DNA of 9,564 nucleotides from the NCBI GenBank assembly GCA_026786155.1, contig JAJAYR010000136.1:1-9564 (forward strand), given 5' to 3'. Position numbers and translations under genes: made by a program. Origin of the DNA: Pyrinomonadaceae bacterium. GTDB lineage: Bacteria > Acidobacteriota > Blastocatellia > Pyrinomonadales > Pyrinomonadaceae. The notes under the pieces were generated by a model. The model was not told the origin of the DNA and did not search any database. It worked only from the letters and a program-made list of their open reading frames with translations. Positions 1-5,998 of the stretch are shown piece by piece; position 1 is the stretch's first letter, and every line of letters starts with the position of its first letter.

Positions 1-2
1 CT

Positions 3-152
3 GAAAATAATTTGAGACAACCCGTTCGATTAAATGATACTTACGCCATTGAATCACATTCAAGTAACACCGTGAAATTCGACAGGCTAAAATACGCTCT
101 GCAACTGTTCGATTTTGAAGATGAGTTAACAATCAAATATGCGGAGGATTAA
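3..152 (+). CDS. C-terminal end of an unrecognised protein (partial at left edge)
   Basis: A reading frame enters from the left edge and stays open for 49 codons to a TAA at 150-152. The tail is acidic and hydrophilic, ending with L-F-D-F-E-D-E-L-T-I-K-Y-A-E-D. No start lies in the window, so only the C-terminus is seen. I do not recognise the family. The frame stops only 10 bp before the end of the convergent uvrC, which is the tight tail-to-tail packing expected of a real gene end. The other two forward frames are broken by stops in this stretch. Its short length is the main reason for doubt. No hairpin terminator is visible between the two gene ends. Confidence 0.55.
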   Translation, partial: ENNLRQPVRLNDTYAIESHSSNTVKFDRLKYALQLFDFEDELTIKYAED

Positions 153-162
153 AACTCTTAGA

Positions 163-1998
163 TTATTTATCAGCTAACTTCTTTTGCTTCTGAAAGTGTT
201 CGTAAACCATTTTCGCGGTTTTTGCGCCCAAGAAAGGCGAGAGTTCTTCGATTGAGGCTTTGGCGATGCGTTCGATTGAGCCGAAGTTTCGCAGCAGTTT
301 CATTTTACGCTTTTCGGCAACGCCCGGAATGGCGGTTAATTCCGAGGTGAAATCGCGCATCTCGCGGCGTTTGCGGTGATATTCGATGGCGGTTTTGTGC
401 GTGTCGTCGCGGATTTGCTGAACCAATCGAAAGACAGGCAAGCCCGCTTCAAAATAGACGGGATTTTCTTCGTTACCGAAGCGCAAAAGGTGCGAAATTT
501 GATTATGATGTTTCGGCGGTTTGACCAAGCCGACAATCGGAATCATTTCCAAATCTAAAGACTGCATCGCCGCCGCCGCCGCCGAAATCTGACCTTTGCC
601 GCCGTCTATGAAAATCAATTGCGGCAGCGGTTTTTCTTCGTTCAAAAGCCTTTTGTAGCGGCGGAAAACGGCTTCGTTCATCGAAGCGAAATCGTTTGCG
701 CCTTCGACGGTTTTGATTATCAAACGGCGATACTCGCTGCGATTCGGTTTGCCATTTTCAAAGACGACGATACCGGCGACGTTTTCCGAACCTTGGATGT
801 TCGAGATGTCGAACGATTCGATGCGTTCGGGAAAATGCGGCAGTTCGAGAATCTCCTGTAATTCTTCCAAAACCTTTTGCGAATCGGGTTTTAAAACTCG
901 GAATCTTTGCTCAAACGCAATCTTTGCGTTAGTTTCGACGAGCGCAATCATCTCGGCTTTCTGCCCGCGTTTCGGGTCGAAAATTCGCACGCGCCGTCCG
1001 CGTCTTTCCGTCAAAGCCTTTTCCAAAACGTCGCGGTCGGCGAAATCCGCCGGAACGTGAATCTCTAACGGCACATAATCGGTTGAATAATACTGCGCCA
1101 AAACTTCGCCCAAAAACTCCGAAACGTCGAAATTTTCGCCGTCCAAATCTTCCCAGAAAAATTCGCGGCGACCGACGATTTTGCCTTCGCGCATCGTAAA
1201 AAGCTGAAGCGCGAGCCGCTGCGCTTCGCGGTAAAAACCGAAAATATCAACGTCGCGCTCGGCGGTCAAAGCCATTTTCTGCTGTTCGCCCAACGCCAAA
1301 ACGGTTTTGTGCAAATCGCGGTATTTCGCCGCTAATTCGTAGTTTTGATTTTCGGCGAAATGCCACATTCGCAACTGTAATTTGTTGGCGAGTTCCTTAT
1401 TTTTGCCTTCGAGCAAAAGTTTGACATCGCTCGCCGCCTGGCTGTATTCGTCGGGTTTGCAGAGTTCCTTGACGCACGGCGCGAGACAGCGTTTCAAATG
1501 ATATTCGAGACACGGACGCGGCAGTTTGCCGTTAATTTCGATGTCGCAGGTTCGCATCTGAAACGTCCGATTTATCAAATCTAAAGTCCGACGCGCTAAA
1601 CTCGCGGGCAGAAACGGTCCGTAATAACTCGCGCCGTCGCGCAGGATTTTGCGCGTGATGACGACTTTCGGTAATGGCTCGTTCGTCATCTTCAAATGCG
1701 GATACTGCTTGTCGTCTTTCAATAAAACATTAAACTTCGGCTTATGTTTTTTGATGAGATTCGATTCTAAAACAAGGGCTTCGACTTCGTTGTCAACGAC
1801 GATAAATTCTAAATCAGCGATGCGTTTGACGAGTTCGCGCGTCTTTCTATCGTGTCCGCGATTCGATTGGAAATACGAGCGCACGCGGTTTTTCAAATTT
1901 TTCGCTTTGCCGACGTAGATAATTTTGCCGTCCGAATTCTTGTGAAGATACACGCCGGGCGAAGTCGGCAGGTTTTTGAGTTTTTCTTCTAATGTCAT
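163..1998 (-). CDS. uvrC: UvrABC excinuclease subunit C
   Basis: UvrC is the dual-incision nuclease of bacterial nucleotide excision repair; it is recruited by UvrB at a lesion and cuts on both sides of it. The 611-residue product has the family's full length (about 610 in E. coli). It starts with a GIY-YIG nuclease domain (G15-V16-Y17, Y28-V29-G30, Glu78 in the L-E-S-N-L-I motif), which makes the 3' cut. Cys151, Cys163, Cys171 and Cys175 match the conserved cysteine cluster reported to bind an Fe-S centre. A UVR/UvrB-contact helix pair lies near 201-236. The RNase H-like domain for the 5' cut keeps Asp397 (F-D-I-S-N), Asp465 (I-D-G-G-K-G-Q) and His534 (R-D-D-T-H). A helix-hairpin-helix DNA-binding region closes the protein (about 556-605). 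The frame is open 60 codons further upstream, but homology begins at MTLEEKLKNLPTSPGVY, so the start at 1998 is chosen. There is no clear Shine-Dalgarno sequence. It is divergent from the Sua5 gene. Confidence 0.97.
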   Translation of the reverse strand: MTLEEKLKNLPTSPGVYLHKNSDGKIIYVGKAKNLKNRVRSYFQSNRGHDRKTRELVKRIADLEFIVVDNEVEALVLESNLIKKHKPKFNVLLKDDKQYPHLKMTNEPLPKVVITRKILRDGASYYGPFLPASLARRTLDLINRTFQMRTCDIEINGKLPRPCLEYHLKRCLAPCVKELCKPDEYSQAASDVKLLLEGKNKELANKLQLRMWHFAENQNYELAAKYRDLHKTVLALGEQQKMALTAERDVDIFGFYREAQRLALQLFTMREGKIVGRREFFWEDLDGENFDVSEFLGEVLAQYYSTDYVPLEIHVPADFADRDVLEKALTERRGRRVRIFDPKRGQKAEMIALVETNAKIAFEQRFRVLKPDSQKVLEELQEILELPHFPERIESFDISNIQGSENVAGIVVFENGKPNRSEYRRLIIKTVEGANDFASMNEAVFRRYKRLLNEEKPLPQLIFIDGGKGQISAAAAAMQSLDLEMIPIVGLVKPPKHHNQISHLLRFGNEENPVYFEAGLPVFRLVQQIRDDTHKTAIEYHRKRREMRDFTSELTAIPGVAEKRKMKLLRNFGSIERIAKASIEELSPFLGAKTAKMVYEHFQKQKKLADK

Positions 1999-2001
1999 TT
2001 G

Positions 2002-2014
2002 GTTAAATTTTAAC
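2002..2014. promoter_or_regulatory. small palindrome just upstream of uvrC (weak operator candidate)
   Basis: GTTAAA-T-TTTAAC is a perfect 6+1+6 palindrome placed 4-16 bases before the uvrC start codon in the 118-bp divergent spacer with the Sua5 gene. It could be an operator or only AT-rich chance. I could not find a convincing -35/-10 pair for either gene in this spacer, nor a Shine-Dalgarno sequence before either start. Confidence 0.2.
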
Positions 2015-2116
2015 GCAAACGGGCGGTCAAATGGAAAGCGAAAAATTCCGTATTCAAATTTTGCAGATTTTTCTTTGCGTTCTTCGCGTCCGTTTGGGAA
2101 ACTTTTTACTGTTCCT

Positions 2117-3052
2117 ATGAAAACGATTTTGACAACTTCGCCAATCGAAGCCGCCGAATTTATCCGGCGCGGCGGCATCGTCGCGTTTCCAACCGAAACG
2201 GTTTATGGTTTGGGCGCGAATGTTTTCAACGAATCGGCGATTGCGAAAATCTTTGAAGCCAAGCGAAGACCGAATGATAATCCTTTAATCGCGCACGTCG
2301 GAAATTTGGAACAGATTAAACTTCTGGTCAAGGAAATTACGCCGGACGCACGTAAATTTATCGCGGCGTTTTTTCCCGCGCCGCTGACTTTGGTTTTGCC
2401 GAAAGCGGAACGAGTTCCTTTGATAGCGACGGCAAATCTCGAAACAATCGGCGTAAGAATGCCGCGCAACGAGTTGGCGCGGGAATTTTTAAAAGCGTGT
2501 AAAACGCCGATTGTCGCGCCGTCGGCAAATCTTTCAGGTAAGCCTTCGCCGACTGATTGGCAAGCGGTTTTTGAAGATTTAGACGGCAGAATTGACTGCC
2601 TTCTGCAAGGCGAAATGACGGAAATCGGTTTGGAATCAACCGTCGTTGACTGCACTTCAAACGCGCCGCTGGTTTTAAGAAGCGGCGCGATTTCGCTGGA
2701 AGATTTGCAAAAAATTATTCCCGAAACGCGAGATTATCAAATCAAAAAAGACGAATCGCCAAAAAGTCCCGGCTTAAAACATAAACATTATGCGCCGCGA
2801 GCGCGAGTAATTTTAGTTTCAGATTTCAGATTTCAGATTTCAGATTCGAGCGCGTTTATCGGCTTGAACGAGCCGCCGCCAGATTTTGATTTGATAAAAA
2901 TTTGCCGGTCGGTCGAAGAATACGCGCACGAAGTTTTCGCGTTTTTTCGGACGTGCGACCGCGAAAATATCACAACAATTTATTGCGAAACGGTTGCCGA
3001 AAACGGCATCGGCGCGGCGTTGACGGACAGATTAAAACGCGCGGCGGAATAA
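2117..3052 (+). CDS. sua5: L-threonylcarbamoyladenylate synthase, two-domain Sua5 type
   Basis: The enzyme makes threonylcarbamoyl-AMP from threonine, bicarbonate and ATP in the cytoplasm, the first step of the t6A modification at position 37 of ANN-decoding tRNAs. The 311-residue protein has the YrdC/TsaC catalytic domain first: P-T-E-T-V-Y-G-L-G at 25-33, K49-R50, P-S-A-N at 135-138, and G-L-E-S-T-V-V-D at 171-178. It then has the Sua5 linker S-P-G-L-K-H-K-H-Y-A-P (217-227) and a Sua5 C-terminal domain ending in G-I-G-A-A-L-T-D-R-L-K-R-A-A. The linker plus C-terminal domain separates it from the short TsaC. The frame is open 47 codons upstream, overlapping uvrC; MKTILTTSPIEAAEF at 2117 is where family similarity starts. 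Residues 234-243 are encoded by a heptamer repeat at the beginning of the C-terminal domain. It is convergent with the GT39 gene, 45 bp apart. Confidence 0.95.
   Translation: MKTILTTSPIEAAEFIRRGGIVAFPTETVYGLGANVFNESAIAKIFEAKRRPNDNPLIAHVGNLEQIKLLVKEITPDARKFIAAFFPAPLTLVLPKAERVPLIATANLETIGVRMPRNELAREFLKACKTPIVAPSANLSGKPSPTDWQAVFEDLDGRIDCLLQGEMTEIGLESTVVDCTSNAPLVLRSGAISLEDLQKIIPETRDYQIKKDESPKSPGLKHKHYAPRARVILVSDFRFQISDSSAFIGLNEPPPDFDLIKICRSVEEYAHEVFAFFRTCDRENITTIYCETVAENGIGAALTDRLKRAAE
2817..2844. repeat. heptamer tandem repeat TTTCAGA x4 inside the Sua5 gene
   Basis: Four exact tandem copies of TTTCAGA, followed by a partial fifth. They encode S-D-F-R-F-Q-I-S-D at the start of the Sua5 C-terminal domain, just after the K-H-K-H-Y-A-P linker, and leave the frame open. 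It is one of several heptamer arrays in this window. Confidence 0.85.
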
Positions 3053-3097
3053 ACAAAAAATTCATCTGCCGACGTAAAACTTTTGAAAAACGGCAAA

Positions 3098-4681
3098 CTA
3101 AAAGTTCGGACTTTTAACCGAAACGATTGCCGTTTCGCCATTTTCAGCCAAAACCTCGACTTTTGCCGAAAGACTGTTTTCGATTAAACTCGGCACAACT
3201 TCCTGCGAAACGGCGACCAGAATTTGTTTGCCGGGAGCGTTTTCCAATTCTCTGACCAGCACGGAAAAATCGTCGTAGCGTTTGAGTTTGCCGTCCGTTT
3301 CGCGGATTAAACGACCGGCGGCGTAGAATTCGAGATTGTGCGAAACAGCGAAAAGATTGACGATTTTTTTATCGGCAAAGCCTTTAGCGTCAATTGTTTC
3401 AATCATATTTTTGACCGTTTCGGGTTTGGTGAAGTCCGCCGTGAAAAATTGCAGAATGACGAATATCAAAGCGAACGTCGAAAAAGCCAGAATCTGCAAA
3501 GCGCGTCGTCTTGTCCGCGATTTTTCCGCAAATTTGAAAACGTAGATTGCCGTTAAAATAAGCGCGGCAGGCAAAGACGGCAAAATATAGCCGGGAAGTT
3601 TCGAGCCGGAAAGTGAGAAGAAAACAAGCGGCACGAGCAGCCACGCGAAGGCGAAAGTCGAGAGTTGAGAGTCGAGAGTCGAGAGTTTTTCTGAATTGTT
3701 CACCTTGAACCGTTCACTTTGAAGTTTGATAAATTCCCAAATCGAGGCTAAAAAAAACGGCAGCCACGGCAAAGTCATCAGCGGCAAAACCAAAAAGAAA
3801 AACCAAAACGGCTGCGGATGCAGATATTTATTTGAAGTGTAACGCTGAAAATGATGCTGAATGATAAATTCGTCCACGAATTTCCAGCCGTTCGCCTGAT
3901 ACATCGGCAGATACCAAACCGAAGCGATTAGCAAACTTAAAATCGTTCCCCAAATTAAACTGAAAACGAAAATTTTTGACGGTAATTTTCGGGACAAAAG
4001 ATAATAAAACGCGACGATGGCGAAAGGAAAAACGATGCCGACCAAACCTTTGGCGATTAGAGCTACGCCGATTAAAAAGTAAAAGGTAAAAGTTAAAAGG
4101 TAAAAGGTAAAGCCGGATTTTTTGGTTGATTGGTCAAAGATGAAAAACGCGACGAGAGCCGCCGTTATCGGGAAAGTCAGGATAATATCGAAACTCGCGC
4201 CGCGCGAAAATGCCAGCAGACCGATTGAAGAAGCGGCGATTAAAGCGAGCCAATTGGCGAAATCTTTTTTTGCCACAGAGGACACAGAGTTCTCAGAGGA
4301 AGTCTTGCCGTCTTCGATTTCTCTGTGATTCTCTGTGTTCTCTGTGGCTAAACTTCCTAAAATCCAAAGTGCCAAAATCGTTCCGAGTCCAAATAAAGCC
4401 GAGCCGAAACGCGCGGCGAATTCCGATACGCCGAAAATTTTATACGAAGCGATTTGCAGCCAGTAAAGCAGCGCGGGTTTTTCAAACCAATCGAAACCGC
4501 CGAGCGTCGGCGTTATCCAATCGCCGCGTAAGTACATTTCCCGCGCCACTTGCGCGTAACGCGGTTCGTCCGGTCCAACAAGCGGAATTGAAAGCCCGAA
4601 AAAATAAATAAAAATGATGACGAGCGCGAACAGAAGCCAGATGATTTGTCCTTTGTCCTTTGTCCTTTGTCCTTTGTTCAT
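3098..4681 (-). CDS. GT39 / ArnT-like polyprenyl-phosphate-sugar glycosyltransferase, multi-pass membrane protein
   Basis: Members of this GT-C fold family move a sugar from a polyprenyl-phosphate carrier to lipid A, another lipid or protein on the outer face of the inner membrane. The 527-residue product opens with a membrane helix (about 13-34) and then the first-loop motif V-G-P-D-E-P-R-Y-A (Asp38-Glu39), where the family's catalytic acid sits. W-F-E-K-P-A-L-L-Y-W-L-Q (65-76), I-I-Q-H-H-F-Q-R-Y (273-281) and L-S-G-S-K-L-P-G-Y-I-L-P (357-368) are ArnT/PMT-type signatures. About ten hydrophobic segments follow, then a soluble C-terminal domain from about 413. Sugar and acceptor cannot be read from sequence; the neighbouring oxidoreductase hints at envelope glycolipid. 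Four stretches are repeat-encoded: residues 1-13, 111-138, 192-203 and 319-343. The ATG at 4681 is chosen because it directly precedes the first helix; the upstream open frame to 4810 runs through the spacer and the divergent gene's start. Confidence 0.88.
   Translation of the reverse strand: MNKGQRTKDKGQIIWLLFALVIIFIYFFGLSIPLVGPDEPRYAQVAREMYLRGDWITPTLGGFDWFEKPALLYWLQIASYKIFGVSEFAARFGSALFGLGTILALWILGSLATENTENHREIEDGKTSSENSVSSVAKKDFANWLALIAASSIGLLAFSRGASFDIILTFPITAALVAFFIFDQSTKKSGFTFYLLTFTFYFLIGVALIAKGLVGIVFPFAIVAFYYLLSRKLPSKIFVFSLIWGTILSLLIASVWYLPMYQANGWKFVDEFIIQHHFQRYTSNKYLHPQPFWFFFLVLPLMTLPWLPFFLASIWEFIKLQSERFKVNNSEKLSTLDSQLSTFAFAWLLVPLVFFSLSGSKLPGYILPSLPAALILTAIYVFKFAEKSRTRRRALQILAFSTFALIFVILQFFTADFTKPETVKNMIETIDAKGFADKKIVNLFAVSHNLEFYAAGRLIRETDGKLKRYDDFSVLVRELENAPGKQILVAVSQEVVPSLIENSLSAKVEVLAENGETAIVSVKSPNF
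3654..3725. repeat. heptamer tandem repeats (AGAGTCG type, plus degenerate GTTCACC/TTGAACC) inside the GT39 gene
   Basis: Positions 3654-3688 hold five heptamers: AAAGTCG, AGAGTTG, AGAGTCG, AGAGTCG, AGAGTTT. After a 9-bp break, 3698-3725 holds GTTCACC, TTGAACC, GTTCACT, TTGAAGT, again with a 7-bp period. On the minus strand this encodes residues 319-343 of the glycosyltransferase (including K-L-S-T-L-D-S-Q-L-S-T), a polar loop between two membrane segments. Confidence 0.8.
4074..4108. repeat. heptamer tandem repeat AAAAGGT x5 inside the GT39 gene
   Basis: Five heptamers: AAAAAGT, AAAAGGT, AAAAGTT, AAAAGGT, AAAAGGT. On the coding (minus) strand they read T-F-Y-L-L-T-F-T-F-Y-F-L (residues 192-203), so the repeat supplies part of a hydrophobic membrane helix. 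Confidence 0.85.
4268..4351. repeat. in-frame palindromic element with 9-bp periodic arms (GCCACAGAG...CTCTGTGGC)
   Basis: The left arm (from GCCACAGAG at 4272) runs CACAGAGGA, CACAGAGTT, CTCAGAGGA; the right arm is its imperfect inverse and ends CTCTGTGTTCTCTGTGGC at 4348. About 20 bp at each end pair with few mismatches (G-C-C-A-C-A-G-A-G, one change, then A-C-A-C-A-G-A-G). The 84-bp block is 28 codons and encodes residues 111-138 of the glycosyltransferase, a polar, Glu/Ser/Thr/Asn-rich loop between two membrane helices. Its composition and loop position fit an inserted element that kept the frame. Confidence 0.8.
4645..4679. repeat. heptamer tandem repeat TTTGTCC x4 + TTTGTTC at the 5' end of the GT39 gene
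   Basis: Four exact TTTGTCC units and one TTTGTTC variant. On the coding strand they form codons 2-13 (N-K-G-Q-R-T-K-D-K-G-Q-I), and the start codon ATG overlaps the last unit. A related array lies inverted at 4761-4795 on the other side of the divergent spacer. Confidence 0.85.
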
Positions 4682-4784
4682 TTGTTGTTTGTCGAAAGAT
4701 AATTGAAAATAAACAGTATCGCTGAATAAAAGTTTGCGTTCAACTGCAACGCGATTTTTGCAAAGGACAAAGGACAAATGACAA
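4682..4784. promoter_or_regulatory. divergent promoter region between GT39 and oxidoreductase genes
   Basis: This 103-bp spacer must drive both genes. On the minus strand TTGAAC (4743-4738) and GATACT (4720-4715) are 17 bp apart, a weak sigma70-like pair for the glycosyltransferase. On the plus strand TTGAAA (4703-4708) and AATAAA (4725-4730) are 16 bp apart for the oxidoreductase. Each -10 has only four of six consensus bases, so these are candidates read by eye. Confidence 0.3.
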
Positions 4785-4795
4785 ATGACAAAATT
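4761..4795. repeat. heptamer tandem repeat CAAAGGA/CAAATGA forming the leader and start of the oxidoreductase gene
   Basis: Units are CAAAGGA, CAAAGGA, CAAATGA, CAAATGA, CAAAATT. The AGGA of the second unit (4771-4774) is the only Shine-Dalgarno-like sequence and lies 10 bases before the chosen ATG at 4785. The two CAAATGA units each supply an ATG (4778 and 4785) seven bases apart, hence in different frames; only 4785 opens the dehydrogenase. Confidence 0.85.
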
Positions 4796-5747
4796 AAAAA
4801 CCGCCGTCATCGGTGTCGGCTCGCTCGGACAGCATCACGCCCGAAATTACGCCGAAATCGCTCGTTCGGGCAAAACTGAATTCGTCGGCGTGAGCGATTT
4901 AAATGAAGAAAACGCGCGGGCGGTTGCCGAAAAAAATAGCTGTCATTATTTTACCGATTGGCGCGAATTGCTCGATAAAGTTGACTCGATTTCCATCGTT
5001 ACGCCGACTGAAACGCATTGCGAAATCGCCTGCGCTTTTCTCAAAAGCGGCGTGAATGTTTTGGTCGAAAAGCCTTTTGCGAAAACTTTGGACGAAGCCG
5101 ATTTGATGATAAAAGCGGCGGAAAAATCCGGCGCGAAACTGATGGTCGGGCATTTGGAAAGATTTAATCCGGCGATGGTCGCGCTGCGCCCGCACGTTGA
5201 TAATCCGCTGTATTTCGAGATTCACCGCGTTTCGCCGTTTCCGAATCGCTCGCTCGATGTTGATGTCGTCCTCGACGTGATGATTCACGATTTGGACGCG
5301 GTTCAGTGGCTGGTTGACTCAAAAGTTTCCGAAATCCGCGCCGTCGGCATTCCGGTTATTTCGGATAAAGTTGACGCGGCAAACGCCCGCATCGAATTTG
5401 AAAACGGCGCGGTCGCCAATATCACGGCTTCCCGAATCGGCACGGAAAAGATTCGCAAAATGCGGTTTTATCAAACGAATTCTTACGTCGTTCTCGATTA
5501 CGGAACAAAGTTCGCGTCTGTTACGTCGCTCGCGCCGAACGCGATTCATCCGCTGCTTGGAATTTCGGTCAATCGTCTGGAAATTGAAGATGTCGAACCG
5601 CTCCGCGCCGAAATCGAAGCGTTTTTAGACTGCATTACAAACGATAAAACGCCGCCGATAACTGCCGAAGACGGACGACGCGCATTGAGTTTAGCGTTGG
5701 GCGTTTTAGAAAAAATCGAAGCCCATCGCAGTCGTTTAAATGTTTGA
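4785..5747 (+). CDS. Gfo/Idh/MocA-family NAD(P)-dependent oxidoreductase, GnnA-like (putative UDP-GlcNAc 3-dehydrogenase)
   Basis: A cytoplasmic sugar dehydrogenase of 320 residues, the usual family length. The N-terminal Rossmann domain has V-I-G-V-G-S-L-G (8-15) for dinucleotide binding. E95-K96-P97 is the family's catalytic lysine motif. The stretch V-G-H-L-E-R-F-N-P-A (121-130), then H-R-V-S-P-F-P-N-R-S and D-V-V-L-D-V-M-I-H-D (160-169), resembles the subgroup found beside lipid A genes, whose studied member GnnA oxidises the 3-hydroxyl of UDP-GlcNAc before transamination by GnnB. No gnnB-like aminotransferase or lpx gene is in the window, so the substrate is an inference. Position next to a divergent ArnT-like transferase fits an envelope role. 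Start at 4785 is inside a heptamer repeat. A palindrome that could terminate transcription begins 4 bp after the stop. Confidence 0.85.
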   Translation: MTKLKTAVIGVGSLGQHHARNYAEIARSGKTEFVGVSDLNEENARAVAEKNSCHYFTDWRELLDKVDSISIVTPTETHCEIACAFLKSGVNVLVEKPFAKTLDEADLMIKAAEKSGAKLMVGHLERFNPAMVALRPHVDNPLYFEIHRVSPFPNRSLDVDVVLDVMIHDLDAVQWLVDSKVSEIRAVGIPVISDKVDAANARIEFENGAVANITASRIGTEKIRKMRFYQTNSYVVLDYGTKFASVTSLAPNAIHPLLGISVNRLEIEDVEPLRAEIEAFLDCITNDKTPPITAEDGRRALSLALGVLEKIEAHRSRLNV

Positions 5748-5750
5748 TAT

Positions 5751-5811
5751 TAACCGCTAAATACATGAAAAGAAAAATGATTCCTTTCGCGTATTTAGCG
5801 GTTAGATTTTT
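5751..5811. terminator. long palindrome TAACCGCTAAATAC...GTATTTAGCGGTTA, probable repeat element acting as terminator
   Basis: Perfect 14-bp inverted arms at 5751-5764 and 5791-5804 enclose a 26-base loop in which G-A-A-A and T-T-T-C can extend the stem. The plus-strand arm is followed by TAGATTTTT, so it could terminate the oxidoreductase transcript that ends at 5747. The loop is longer than in a typical intrinsic terminator, and the form (paired arms around a purine-rich core) resembles dispersed palindromic repeats, so it may be an element that also serves as terminator. Confidence 0.6.
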
Positions 5812-5836
5812 ATGGGAATGTTTCGTAGTTTGTGCC

Positions 5837-5941
5837 GATGAGAGACGACTCGGAATAGACGAGAGACGATAGTTGAAAGATAATAGATAAAACACGCGCT
5901 CAAATCTATCAGTTATCATCTCTCATCTTTCATCTATTCCG
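5837..5941. repeat. imperfect inverted repeat whose arms are heptamer arrays (GATGAGA type)
   Basis: Heptamers run from 5837: GATGAGA, GACGACT, CGGAATA, GACGAGA, GACGATA, GTTGAAA, GATAATA, GATAAAA (to 5892). The other side, read on the minus strand from 5941, is CGGAATA, GATGAAA, GATGAGA, GATGATA, ACTGATA. The CGGAATA ends match exactly and the inner units match at four to five of seven bases, so the whole 5851-5941 stretch can fold as one long imperfect hairpin around CACGCGCTC. It fills most of the 251-bp spacer before the serine hydrolase. I see no gene in that spacer. Confidence 0.7.
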
Positions 5942-5998
5942 AAGTAAAATCAACCGCAAAATTCATCGAGCATAAAATTTGAAGCACTGCCAATCTCT

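Noticed and set aside
713..1060. 115-codon plus-strand open frame opposite uvrC
   Set aside because: It is a shadow of the uvrC RNase H-like domain, with no recognisable motif and no leader.
1976..2116. 47-residue upstream extension of the Sua5 protein
   Set aside because: It overlaps the uvrC start region and is translated spacer; the TsaC fold begins at the Met at 2117.
1999..2178. 60-residue N-terminal extension of UvrC from the upstream ATG
   Set aside because: It has no family similarity, runs through the divergent spacer and overlaps the start of the Sua5 gene; UvrC homology begins exactly at MTLEEKL.
3053..3106. Terminator between the convergent Sua5 and GT39 genes
   Set aside because: AACTTTT (3078-3084) and AAAAGTT (3100-3106) are the only arms seen, 7 bp and nearly all A/T, with no GC core; too weak to call.
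4074..4108. CRISPR or direct-repeat array
   Set aside because: Heptamers are contiguous without spacers and lie in a reading frame; no cas gene is present.
4210..4611. 133-codon plus-strand open frame
   Set aside because: It is antisense to the well-supported glycosyltransferase gene, rich in Arg/Lys/Ser as expected of a shadow frame.
4682..4810. Longer start for the glycosyltransferase at 4810
   Set aside because: It would run through the divergent spacer, the inverted heptamer array and the first codons of the oxidoreductase; the added peptide is repeat-like and precedes the natural first membrane helix.
5950..5978. Promoter for the serine hydrolase (TCAACC, 17 bp, TAAAAT)
   Set aside because: The -10 is fair, but the -35 matches only three of six consensus bases, and AT-rich spacers give such hits by chance.
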